A program made the position numbers and the translations under genes. Shown one piece after another: positions 34,912 through 43,323 of a DNA stretch of 64,000 bases. Origin of the DNA: JAOSJT01 sp035362335 (lineage in GTDB: Bacteria; Bacteroidota; Ignavibacteria; SZUA-365); assembly GCA_035362335.1 (NCBI GenBank), contig DAOSDL010000024.1, forward strand, positions 6,228-70,227. Direction: 5' to 3'. The notes beneath the pieces were generated by a model. The model worked only from the letters and a program-made list of their open reading frames with translations, did not search any database and had not been told where the DNA came from. Within the stretch, counting starts at the first letter, position 1. Every line of letters begins with the position of its first letter.

Positions 34912-35376
34912 TCAGACCAGGTCCGCGAAGGAGCCGTCGACGAGCAGCAGCAGCTCATGAGGATCGAGCAACATCTGCGTTCCGCGCACGCCTGCACTCA
35001 CGTAAATGCGCTCGTGCAAGATGGCGGTTTCATCGATCCATGTGGGGAAGGGCTTTTTCATGCCCACGGGCGAACATCCTCCGCGAATGTAGCCGGTGAG
35101 CGGCAGCAGCTCCTTTGCCTTCACCATCTCGATGCTTTTGTTGCCGCTCACGGTGGCGGCCTTTTTCAGATGCAATTCGAAATTTCCCGGTATGCAGAAC
35201 ACCAGCACGCCCGTCTTGTCACCACGGGCCACGAGCGTTTTGAACACTTGCTCCTCCGGTGCGCCGATGCTTTGCGCCACCGACACGGCATCGATGTGCT
35301 CGTCGTCGCAGGCGTAGGTGACGATTTCGTGCGAGATGTACCGGGCTTCGAGTATGCGTATGGCGTTGGTTTTCAT
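34912..35376 (-). CDS. ybaK: YbaK/EbsC-type aminoacyl-tRNA deacylase
   Basis: Hydrolyses mischarged Cys-tRNA(Pro), a trans-editing step in translation. The 154-residue protein has the YbaK fold throughout: MKTNAIRILEARYISHEIVT, APEEQVFKTLVARGDKTGVL with the conserved Lys, FCIPGNFELHLKKAATVSGN and LTGYIRGGCSPVGMKKPFPT with the GGxSP(x)G motif that lines the tRNA-end pocket. Length is typical. The 5' flank has a long T-run before the ATG and no ribosome site, so translation may be leaderless. It is separated from the upstream pckA gene by a strong terminator. Confidence 0.93.
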   Translation of the reverse strand: MKTNAIRILEARYISHEIVTYACDDEHIDAVSVAQSIGAPEEQVFKTLVARGDKTGVLVFCIPGNFELHLKKAATVSGNKSIEMVKAKELLPLTGYIRGGCSPVGMKKPFPTWIDETAILHERIYVSAGVRGTQMLLDPHELLLLVDGSFADLV

Positions 35377-35463
35377 AGGAAAAAAATACGCTTTCGTGCT
35401 TCGACTTCCATTTGCTCCACGGGGGCCCCTGCCCGCCGCACAACGAGCACATGGTGTGGTAAG

Positions 35464-35502
35464 AGAAAAAGCGGACAGGGCTGTGGCGCAACCCTGTCCG
35501 CT
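35464..35502 (-). terminator. Strong terminator after pckA
   Basis: AGCGGACAGGG and CCCTGTCCGCT form an 11-bp stem with an 11-base loop, followed on the minus strand by TTTTTCTC. It also has a T-run on the other strand, so it may act in both directions. It lies 31 bases after the pckA stop. Confidence 0.9.
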
Positions 35503-35532
35503 CGTTTTTACCAGTTCGCGCCGTGTATCGGC

Positions 35533-37383
35533 TCAGCGCCAGCGCCACACGCCCGGCTTGCGCGGACGCGACACAGGCTCGTCGTGCCTGACCACCACGC
35601 GCGGCTCGGGAGCCGAAGGCGAATGCATCGACACCATGCTTCCACCGGTCTTGCGCACCGTGGTATCGCCCATGGCGCGGAAGGAACGCTCGGCGGCGGC
35701 CACGATTTCGGGACGCAACCCTTCCTTCGCGATTTCCTCGAGAAAGGCGCGGCGACCCTGGATGATGTCTTTGATGAGCGCGTCGATTTGCTCGTTGGTG
35801 TACAGCTTGTGCACGTCCCATTCGTCCATGCGCCGACCGTCGGCTTCCACGATGGACATGGTACCGAGCACACCTTTTTCGTATTTGTTCGTGCCGCGCA
35901 AATCACCGCGCTGCACGGCCGCCATGAGTTCGAGAGGCACGCGCTCGGCCTTGCGCACGAGGCGCTTTTTCATCACACCGCGCTCCTCGTACTCTTCGAT
36001 CACTTCGCCCATGCCGCCGGTGTTGTACAGACGGAAATGCACCTGGCCGGGGAAACGGTTGACCAGCTTCATGATGATGTCGTAGAAGCGATTCACCTTG
36101 CGGCCGCGGCTGCCGATGATGAAGTCGTCGGTGCCCACGATGCGCACGGAGTCGCCGGCCTTCTCGGGATTGGCGGCGAAGCTCAACGTGGATTCGCCGA
36201 AGAGATAGGCCAGCACGCCTTGCTCGGGCGTGAGCATTTGCGAGAACGGCATGATGGTGTTGCGCCGCGTGATGAACGCGAACCACAGCGCGTCGTTTTT
36301 CTCCAGACTCGGCAGGTTGATGGATTCCGCCGCGATGGAAATCATACGACCGTCGCGCTCGATGGCCAGCTTGTCCATGCGCACCACGGCGCGGCCGTTG
36401 CCGCAGAGACTCTCATCGAGGAAGTCGATGTTGCCCTGCGCGTCCACCATCACGTTTTCGAGCAATGCAGACTTGTGCGTGAGCGCGTGGAACATCGCCT
36501 CCTGATCGGATTTGCGCACGTCGGTTTTCACATAGAAGTTGTGCTCCGAACCGTAGGCGCTGCCGTCGTCTTTGAGGAAGCAGATATCGTCCTGCGAAGC
36601 ATAGGTCATTTCGCCACGCTTCGGATCCATCTCGAGCTGATGGCAACTCCACGTGGATTTGCCCGTGGCCGTCATGCCGAAGAGAATCACGCCGTGGCGT
36701 TTCAATTCGTTGCTTTGCGCATCGCGCGCCACAACCACCTTGCTGCCGGCGTGCAGACCCAGCATGCCGCGCTCGTCGGCTGCCCACATGGCCTGGCGGA
36801 GGAAACCCTTTTTCTCCTCACCCAGATAATCACTGCCGAGGCAGATGTTCAGATTGAACTCGGGCATGGTGAGGATTTGCTGGCGGCTGGCATGCTCCTC
36901 GGGAATGTGAATCATGGTGATTTCCGGACCCGGCCTGCCACCCGGATCGTCGAGCAGATTGCCCCACATGTACGCTAGTCGCGAATTGCGCCAATCGCCC
37001 ACGCTGAGATACAATGTGCAGATCGGATTGAAGTCCGGATTGTTGCCCATCTGTCGCGTGAGTTTGATGAAGGGCAGGGTCTTCATCCATTTCAGCACTT
37101 TCTCGAGTTCGTCGGGCGCGCCCTTCACCACTTTTTCCTGATAGGGCAGCAGATAGGGCAGGCGGACGCGTTCGGTACCGAGATACACGGTCTTGCCTGC
37201 GAGGCGCGAGCTTTGCACCGAGCGCCACACATGCGAACCGTAATTGGTCTTCTGCGCGTATTCCTTCACGCGTGGCTCGAGCCACTTCAGATCCACTTCC
37301 TTGATGTTCGGTCCTTTGAGCAACGGTACGAGTTGCTCGTAGAACTTTTTATAGTACGCATCGTCATAGATGTCTTTTGCCAT
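35533..37383 (-). CDS. pckA: Phosphoenolpyruvate carboxykinase (ATP-type)
   Basis: Interconverts oxaloacetate + ATP and phosphoenolpyruvate + CO2 + ADP, the first step of gluconeogenesis. The 616-residue protein carries the kinase P-loop GMTATGKST (236-244; the usual form is GLSGTGKTT), the metal-binding QDDICFL segment (264-270) and FITRRNTIMPFSQMLTPEQG, where the substrate-binding Arg lies. It is somewhat longer than E. coli PckA owing to a C-terminal tail (RVVVRHDEPVSRPRKPGVW). GGAAGGTGAG precedes the start, three bases after the stop of the aminotransferase/PEPCK-like fusion gene. The two are one transcription unit and probably one pathway step, aspartate to oxaloacetate to PEP. Confidence 0.92.
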   Translation of the reverse strand: MAKDIYDDAYYKKFYEQLVPLLKGPNIKEVDLKWLEPRVKEYAQKTNYGSHVWRSVQSSRLAGKTVYLGTERVRLPYLLPYQEKVVKGAPDELEKVLKWMKTLPFIKLTRQMGNNPDFNPICTLYLSVGDWRNSRLAYMWGNLLDDPGGRPGPEITMIHIPEEHASRQQILTMPEFNLNICLGSDYLGEEKKGFLRQAMWAADERGMLGLHAGSKVVVARDAQSNELKRHGVILFGMTATGKSTWSCHQLEMDPKRGEMTYASQDDICFLKDDGSAYGSEHNFYVKTDVRKSDQEAMFHALTHKSALLENVMVDAQGNIDFLDESLCGNGRAVVRMDKLAIERDGRMISIAAESINLPSLEKNDALWFAFITRRNTIMPFSQMLTPEQGVLAYLFGESTLSFAANPEKAGDSVRIVGTDDFIIGSRGRKVNRFYDIIMKLVNRFPGQVHFRLYNTGGMGEVIEEYEERGVMKKRLVRKAERVPLELMAAVQRGDLRGTNKYEKGVLGTMSIVEADGRRMDEWDVHKLYTNEQIDALIKDIIQGRRAFLEEIAKEGLRPEIVAAAERSFRAMGDTTVRKTGGSMVSMHSPSAPEPRVVVRHDEPVSRPRKPGVWRWR

Positions 37384-37386
37384 AAC

Positions 37387-39738
37387 TCACCTTCCCGTTA
37401 CGCCGACAGAGTGGAGCACGTGCTGCGCCATTTCAGTCACCGTGGCCGTGCCCGCATTGAGCTGGTACACGGCGGCGGAGCGGAGCAGCTTGCCGAAGAA
37501 ACGCTTTTGCAAATCGAAGCGCTCGCTGCTCTTCAGCAGCAAATGCCCGTTGTACCACGGCTCCTGCTTGCCGCCCGCGGTGCCGGCAGGGTAGCCGGCT
37601 TCGAGCATGTGCAGGGCATCCTCGGGTTGCAATTTCTGCATTGCCGTGGTGACAGGATCGTTGCGCAAAATGAACACATGCCGTATGTCGATGCGCTTGA
37701 CGTGGCGCGCCATGCCGCCCAGCCAGTACGGATCGAGCATCGCGTGGCTCTTGCGGGCGCAACTGTAGCTGTACGGCGCGCCGCTGTTGAGCGGGCAGCT
37801 GTCCGTCGTGCGATGCTTCTCGTTGCGGCAATCCTCCACACGCGTGGTCACGTTCTCGCATTTGCACTTGTCGAAGAGCTTCGCCAGATCGTCCCACGCC
37901 TCCACCGTGTTGGTGGGCATGTACATTTTGCGCTCGGGATTGTCGGCCGCGGCCAGGCCGCCGCCGTAACGCACGAACAACGTATCGTAGCTGTGCAATG
38001 CAACTTCGGGACGCTCGGAGAAGAGGCGCCAGAACAGCTCGGTTTTTTTCGTACCCGAGGGTCCAATAAACAGCACTCCTTCGCCGTTGATGTCGAGCGA
38101 CATGCCGCGGATGGCATGCACATCGAAGTTGCGCTCGGCCACGTCGGTCACCAGGCCCAGGGCCAGCGAACGCAGGGTGCCGTAATGGTCGCTGTTGAAC
38201 AGCACGCCCGTTTTGGTGTCGGTGTTGTAGAACGCGTGCGATTCGCGTCCGCTCACACCATCCACCGCGTAGATCACGCCATGCGGTTCGATATCGGCCT
38301 CGAGCTGCGCGGGATACCAGTTCTCCACCCAGAAATCGTGGAGATGGCCCACATTCGTACGCAATTGCACGATCATGCCGTTGATGTTCGCGTTCCACTC
38401 GAAGTAATTGCGATACGACAGTTCGGCCTCGGCTTCGGCCACCAGCGCGTCGCGACGTTCCACCCGCACATCGCCTTCCACTTCCAGCGCGTGCTTGACC
38501 ACGGTTTCGGTGTTGGCGAGCTTGATGAGCTTGCGCTTGGGAGCGGGCTTGAGCTTCGCCAACGCGTCGGCGATGCGCGCCATGCCGTCCTGCAAATTAC
38601 TCATGGACGTGGCATAGCTGATGCGGATGAAGTCGTCGGTGCCAAAGGCATCGCCCGGCACGATAGCCACATGCGCATGCTTGAGCAGATAGTAGGCCAT
38701 GCCGTAGCTGTTGCGAATGGGGACGCCTTCGTATTCCTTGTCGTAGAAGGACTTCACATTCGGGAAGGCGTAAAAGGCGCCGCGCGGCATGGGGCAGGAC
38801 ACCCCGGGGATGGATTGCAGTTTATAGACCACGAAATTGCGCCGCTTCTCGAACTCGGCGGCCATTTTCGAAATCTCGTATTGCGGGCCCTTGTACGCCT
38901 CCAGCGCAGCCATCTGCGATACCGATGCGGGATTGGATGTGGCGTGGCTCTGCACCTTGGCCATGGCCGAGATGATGTCCTTCGGTCCGGCCGCCCAGCC
39001 GATGCGCCAGCCGGTCATGCTGTAGGCCTTGGACACGCCGTCGATGGTGATGGTGCGTTTCCACACTTCGGGACCGAGCGAGGCGAAGCGGGTGAACTTG
39101 AGGCCATCGTACATGAGCTTGCCGTAGATCTCATCGGCAATCACGTAAATGTCCTCTTCCACGATCACTTCGGCCAGGGCTTCGAGTTCCTCGCGCGAAT
39201 AGCCGCTGCCCGTGGGATTGGAGGGATTGTTGATGAACACCGCTTTGGTGCTGGCGTTGATGGTTTCGCGCAACTGCTCGGGTGTGAGGCGGAAGCCATC
39301 CTCTTCGCGCGTCTGCACGATCACGGGCGAGCCGTTGGCCAGTTTCACCATTTCGGGATAGGACACCCAGTACGGTGCGGGGATGATCACTTCGTCGCCT
39401 TCATTCACAATGGCCATCATGGCATTGTAAATGGAGTGCTTCGCGCCGTTGCTGACGATGATTTGGGAGGCGGGGTCGTAGTCTACGCCGTGCTCTTCCT
39501 TCACCTGCTTCGCTATGGCCTTGCGCAAGGGCAGGATGCCCTCGTTGGCCGTGTACTTGGTGAAGTTGTCGTCGATGGCGCGTTTGGCGGCGTCCTTGAT
39601 ATGCGCGGGGGTGCCGAAGTCCGGCTCGCCCACGCTGAAGTCTATGACATCGACCCCCTGCTCTTTCAGGGCTTTCGCCTTGGCGGCGACCTTGAGCGTG
39701 GGCGAGGAGCCGATCAGATGAATTCTGTCTGCGGTCAC
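37387..39738 (-). CDS. Aspartate aminotransferase fused to a PEPCK-like P-loop domain
   Basis: One continuous 783-residue frame. Residues 1-400 form a class I aspartate aminotransferase: FSVGEPDFGTPAHI, IVSNGAKHSIYNAMMA, INNPSNPTGSGYS, YVIADEIYGKLMYDG, the PLP-binding Lys237 in GVSKAYSMTGWRIGW, and Arg372 for the substrate carboxylate. Residues about 405-783 are a second module with NSDHYGTLRSLALGLVTD, the P-loop IGPSGTKKTE (558-567) and HSYDTLFVRYGGG, related to PEP carboxykinase/HPr-kinase P-loops but lacking much of pckA. It starts with GTG at 39738 after GAGGT. A bifunctional or regulatory coupling with the adjacent PckA is inferred. Confidence 0.88.
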   Translation of the reverse strand: MTADRIHLIGSSPTLKVAAKAKALKEQGVDVIDFSVGEPDFGTPAHIKDAAKRAIDDNFTKYTANEGILPLRKAIAKQVKEEHGVDYDPASQIIVSNGAKHSIYNAMMAIVNEGDEVIIPAPYWVSYPEMVKLANGSPVIVQTREEDGFRLTPEQLRETINASTKAVFINNPSNPTGSGYSREELEALAEVIVEEDIYVIADEIYGKLMYDGLKFTRFASLGPEVWKRTITIDGVSKAYSMTGWRIGWAAGPKDIISAMAKVQSHATSNPASVSQMAALEAYKGPQYEISKMAAEFEKRRNFVVYKLQSIPGVSCPMPRGAFYAFPNVKSFYDKEYEGVPIRNSYGMAYYLLKHAHVAIVPGDAFGTDDFIRISYATSMSNLQDGMARIADALAKLKPAPKRKLIKLANTETVVKHALEVEGDVRVERRDALVAEAEAELSYRNYFEWNANINGMIVQLRTNVGHLHDFWVENWYPAQLEADIEPHGVIYAVDGVSGRESHAFYNTDTKTGVLFNSDHYGTLRSLALGLVTDVAERNFDVHAIRGMSLDINGEGVLFIGPSGTKKTELFWRLFSERPEVALHSYDTLFVRYGGGLAAADNPERKMYMPTNTVEAWDDLAKLFDKCKCENVTTRVEDCRNEKHRTTDSCPLNSGAPYSYSCARKSHAMLDPYWLGGMARHVKRIDIRHVFILRNDPVTTAMQKLQPEDALHMLEAGYPAGTAGGKQEPWYNGHLLLKSSERFDLQKRFFGKLLRSAAVYQLNAGTATVTEMAQHVLHSVGVTGR

Positions 39739-39821
39739 GGTGCTACCTCATGCTGTCGGTGACTGATGTGCCCTCGCGTTGTGCCGGGCGTTTCGTGTCG
39801 ACACGGGACGAACGGTACGCA

Positions 39822-41207
39822 TCATGCATTACCGCCGAGTTTTTCCCGGAGGTACTGCGCGAGGTCGACGCCGGTGAGCGTCTTGACCACCTCGGGCACA
39901 TTCGCGAGCACTTCGGCGATCTGGCCGGTGATCTGCGAGGTGCCGAGCTTGCCGTCGGTGCCACCGATGAGGGTAATTTTGTCGATACGCGACAGCGGTT
40001 CGGCGACATTCTTGGTGAGTTCGGGCAGAATGTCGAGAATCATCTGATACATCGCGGTCTGGTTGTATTCGCCGTAGGCCTTGGCTTTTTCCATCATGGC
40101 ATCGGCTTCGGAGCGACCGAGCATTTTGATGCGCTCGGCTTCGAGTTCATTTTCCTTCGCGCGCACTTGCGCCTTTGCCTCGGCCTCGCGCAGCATGCGA
40201 TAGCTTTCGGCTTCGGCCTCGGTCTGAATCTGCGCCTTGCGGGCCTCGGCCGGCTTGATCACGTTGGCCTCGAGTTCCTTTTCCTTGCGCTTGATTTCCT
40301 CGACCTGCACCTTGGCCTGTTCCTCGGTTTCGATGAACTTGACCTTGTACTCTTCGCGCTTCACTTCCTGCGCCAGTTTGTAGCGCTCGAGTTCATACGA
40401 AGTGTCGGCCACGGCGCGGACCTTGTTGACCTCGATTTGCGACTTGGCTTTCAATTCTTCGTTGCGCCAGTTGCGTCCGGCCACTTCGGCGGCGGCGGTC
40501 AGCTTGGCGATATCGGCTTCCTTCTTGGCCTGCGCCGCGTAGATTTCGGCGTCGCGGTCGTACTCGGCCTGCTTGACGATGGCGTCGCGCTTGGCGGCGG
40601 CGATGCGCGGCTTGCTCAACGCTTCGAGATAGCCCTGCGTATCGGTGATGTCCTTCAGCGCGAAGGAGATCATGACGAGGCCCATGCTGCCCAGGTCGCG
40701 CACCACGGCATTGTAGACGCGATTGGCGAATTCCTGACGGTTTTGATACAGTTCTTCGATGGTCATGCTGCCGATGGATTCGCGCACCTTGCCTTCGAGC
40801 ACGGTTTGCGCCACTTCGCGCACGGCATCGGTGCCGCCGCCCATGAAGTTCTGCGTGGCGAGGAAAATGGAATACTCGTTGGAATCGATCTTGACCTGCG
40901 CCGACGATTCCGAGAGTATGGGGATGCCGTCCTTCGACAGCACTTCCGGCGTGCGGATATTGACGCTGACCACTTCGATGGGCAGCGTGTCGGCCTGCTC
41001 CTTGAAGGGATTGACGAAGGAGCCGCCGCCGATGCGGAATTTATACCCGATTTCCTGCTTGGTGCCATCGGGGGTCGTGATCACGCTGCGCCGACCGGAG
41101 ATCACCAGCACTTCGTTGGGTCCGGCCTTCCTGTACTGCCGGGTCATCCAAAAGATGAGGCCGGCCGCGAGTGCGAGAACGACGATGACGATGAGCCAGG
41201 TAACCAT
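39822..41207 (-). CDS. Flotillin-like membrane-microdomain protein
   Basis: The 461-residue protein has one N-terminal membrane hairpin (WLIVIVVLALAAGLIFWM), an SPFH/band 7 domain at about 25-190 (AGPNEVLVISGRRSV, DTLPIEVVSVNIRTPEVLSK) and a long Glu/Ala-rich coiled coil (RDAIVKQAEYDRDAEIYAAQ, KKEADIAK, EEQAKVQVEEIKRKEKELEA). Its C-terminus (MYQMILDILPELTKNVAEPL) is typical of flotillin/YuaG/FloT. Flotillins scaffold lipid microdomains and membrane fluidity control. GGAGGC precedes the ATG. No NfeD partner is adjacent. The opposite strand is open over most of the gene because of its base composition, but I regard that frame as a shadow. Confidence 0.93.
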   Translation of the reverse strand: MVTWLIVIVVLALAAGLIFWMTRQYRKAGPNEVLVISGRRSVITTPDGTKQEIGYKFRIGGGSFVNPFKEQADTLPIEVVSVNIRTPEVLSKDGIPILSESSAQVKIDSNEYSIFLATQNFMGGGTDAVREVAQTVLEGKVRESIGSMTIEELYQNRQEFANRVYNAVVRDLGSMGLVMISFALKDITDTQGYLEALSKPRIAAAKRDAIVKQAEYDRDAEIYAAQAKKEADIAKLTAAAEVAGRNWRNEELKAKSQIEVNKVRAVADTSYELERYKLAQEVKREEYKVKFIETEEQAKVQVEEIKRKEKELEANVIKPAEARKAQIQTEAEAESYRMLREAEAKAQVRAKENELEAERIKMLGRSEADAMMEKAKAYGEYNQTAMYQMILDILPELTKNVAEPLSRIDKITLIGGTDGKLGTSQITGQIAEVLANVPEVVKTLTGVDLAQYLREKLGGNA

Positions 41208-41439
41208 GAAAGCCTCCAGAGAAACGTGGTTGTTGCGAATCGCTTGTATTCGAATGCAGTGGAATAGCCGAGGTTGGGGGATTATCCTTCCAAACGCGAT
41301 GGGAGAGATTCAGGCGAACAACTCGCCTTAAATACAAACGTACCTATCCTTTTTCACAGGCGCAAATTTTTGGGGGAAGAGGGTAGTGATGGGTGGAGGG
41401 TAATGAGGACAATTTGCCCGGTGCTTGTCGATCGGCTCA

Positions 41440-41860
41440 GTCCGTCGCGTTCAGCATTATCGTGAAGAGTAAAGGGTAAAGAGTAAAGCGGGGGTGGCAG
41501 CCGTGAGCACTGGTTCGATTCAACTTCCGGGAATCGTTCTTTTCTCTTTACTCTTTACTCAACGCTTGGCGACTGGCACAGTCTGTCGCATTCTGCGTTA
41601 CCGTGAAGAGTAAAGGGTAAAGCGGGGACGCTGCCCGCGCGCATCGAAAGCAATCGACGTCCGCGTTTTCGGACTCTTTTCTCTTTACTCTTCACTCGAC
41701 GCCAGTCGACCGGCACAGTCTGTCGCATTCTGCGTTACCGTGAAGAGTAAAGGGTAAAGTGTAAAGCGGGGACGCTGCCCGCGCGCATCGAAAAGAATCG
41801 ACGTCCACGTTTTCGGACTCTTTACTCTTTACTCTTCACCCGACGCCAGTCGACCGGCAC
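41440..41860. repeat. Tandem repeat, ~137-141 bp unit, about three copies, with internal inverted repeats
   Basis: Units starting GTC(T/C)GTCGC at about 41440, 41581 and 41718 each read TACCGTGAAGAGTAAAGGGT, continue with a GC-rich middle (GACGCTGCCCGCGCGCATCG in the last two), and end CTCTTTACTCTTCACTCGAC, then CGGCACA. GTGAAGAGTAAAG pairs with CTTTACTCTTCAC within each unit, so each could fold as a hairpin. The last two copies are nearly identical. The region 41208-42012 contains no supported gene. Confidence 0.88.
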
Positions 41861-42012
41861 AGCCCATCGTGATCAGCCGTATCGTGCGGGAAGCGCTCAA
41901 CAATTCCTCTGCGCTCTCCGCGCTCTCTCGCGCTCTCTTCAAATGTATTCCGCAACCTATGTCGAGCGACGCGAAAGCGCCTTTCCCCGCGTGCAATTTC
42001 TGCCTATTCTTT

Positions 42013-43299
42013 ATGATGAACGAATTCACCCTTTCCCTGCTCGCTGCGGCGGTGCTGCCCACCATGCTGCTGCACCTGGCGGATGCACTGAATCTGCGCA
42101 GACTGTCCGCTCCCCCGCCGGGCGAGGTGGCCACGGCGTACGATGCCGGCGATCTCGAACGCGCGCGCAGCTACACGCACGATCGCACGCGTTTGCGCAT
42201 GCTGCGCCGCACGGTGGATCTCGCGCTGCTGCTTGGCTTCTGGGGCTTGGGGGGCTTCGCCTGGTTGGACACTGTGGTCGCCGCCTCGGAATTGCCCGCG
42301 GTACCGCAAGGCCTGCTCTACTTCGGCGCGCTGCTCTCGGGAATGGCCCTGCTGGATGTACCCTTCTCCCTCTACTCCACGTTTGTCATCGAGCAGCAGT
42401 ATGGTTTCAATCGGCGTACGCCGCGGCTGTGGCTGATGGACGCGATCAAGGGAGTCGCGCTCGCCGTGCTTTTGGGCACGCCTCTGCTGGTGGCCACGCT
42501 TTGGCTGTTCGATGCCGCCGGCGGGACGGCATGGCTGTACGCCTGGGTGGTGATGGTGGGTGTGCAGCTTTTGCTGCGGCACGTGGCACCGCGATGGATT
42601 CTGCCGCTGTTCAATCGCTACGCTCCCCTGGGCGAGGGACCTCTGCGCGAAGCGGTGCTGCGCTATATCGAGCGCGTGCGATTCCCACTGCGCGATGTGT
42701 ATGTGATGGATGGATCGCGGCGTTCCACTCGGGCGAACGCCTTTTTTACCGGCATGGGTAAGCAGCGCCGCGTGGTGCTGTTCGATACCCTGCTGGACAA
42801 GCTGACGGTGGACGAGGTGGTGGCCGTACTCGCGCATGAGATCGGACATTTCCGACGCAAGCATCTGCATATTGGCGCGATAGTGGCGGCGCTGCGCGCC
42901 GGGGCTGTGTTGTGGCTGCTATCGCTGCTGTTGCACGAACATGCATGGAGTGCGGCGCTGCATTTCGAAACTCACAGCCTGCATGCCGCCATGCTGGCCT
43001 TCGGCATGCTGTATGCTCCGCTCGCCATGTTGCTCGATATACCGCTGCATGCGCTATCGCGCAGGCATGAATACGAAGCCGACCATTACGCGGTGAGCAC
43101 ACATGGTCAACCCGAAGCACTGATCACGGCGCTCATTGCCCTGACGCGCAACAATCTCGGCAATCTCGCGCCGCACCCGCTGTTCGTACTGCTGCACGGC
43201 ACGCATCCGCCACTGCCCGAGCGCATCGCGGCAATCCGCGCCGCCCGACGACCTCCGCATCGGAGCAAGCTGAAATTCCGACTACGCGATCTTGTATAA
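42013..43299 (+). CDS. Ste24-type M48 membrane metalloprotease
   Basis: The 428-residue protein resembles CAAX prenyl protease 1/Ste24: seven or more membrane segments, an N-terminal FSLYSTFVIEQQYGFNRRTP loop, the zinc motif HEIGH (His at about 275) in VVAVLAHEIGHFRRKH, and the third-ligand segment SRRHEYEADHYAVSTHG. The C-terminus has HPLFVLLHGTHPPLPERIAA. Bacterial members act in membrane protein quality control. Two adjacent ATGs at 42013 and 42016 start the membrane protein; the frame continues upstream but without a signal or ribosome site. It is convergent with the T9SS gene downstream. Confidence 0.9.
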   Translation: MMNEFTLSLLAAAVLPTMLLHLADALNLRRLSAPPPGEVATAYDAGDLERARSYTHDRTRLRMLRRTVDLALLLGFWGLGGFAWLDTVVAASELPAVPQGLLYFGALLSGMALLDVPFSLYSTFVIEQQYGFNRRTPRLWLMDAIKGVALAVLLGTPLLVATLWLFDAAGGTAWLYAWVVMVGVQLLLRHVAPRWILPLFNRYAPLGEGPLREAVLRYIERVRFPLRDVYVMDGSRRSTRANAFFTGMGKQRRVVLFDTLLDKLTVDEVVAVLAHEIGHFRRKHLHIGAIVAALRAGAVLWLLSLLLHEHAWSAALHFETHSLHAAMLAFGMLYAPLAMLLDIPLHALSRRHEYEADHYAVSTHGQPEALITALIALTRNNLGNLAPHPLFVLLHGTHPPLPERIAAIRAARRPPHRSKLKFRLRDLV

Positions 43300-43323
43300 T
43301 ATCCCGCGAAGTTCGCGTGCCGC

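Noticed and set aside
34741..36978. 745-residue plus-strand frame
   Set aside because: Antisense to the start of UPF0182, ybaK and pckA, all of which show family motifs.
37213..39762. 849-residue plus-strand frame
   Set aside because: Antisense to the pckA start and the aminotransferase fusion; it is a composition artefact of high GC.
39750..41267. 505-residue plus-strand frame
   Set aside because: Antisense to the flotillin gene; Leu/Phe-rich shadow of the coiled coil.
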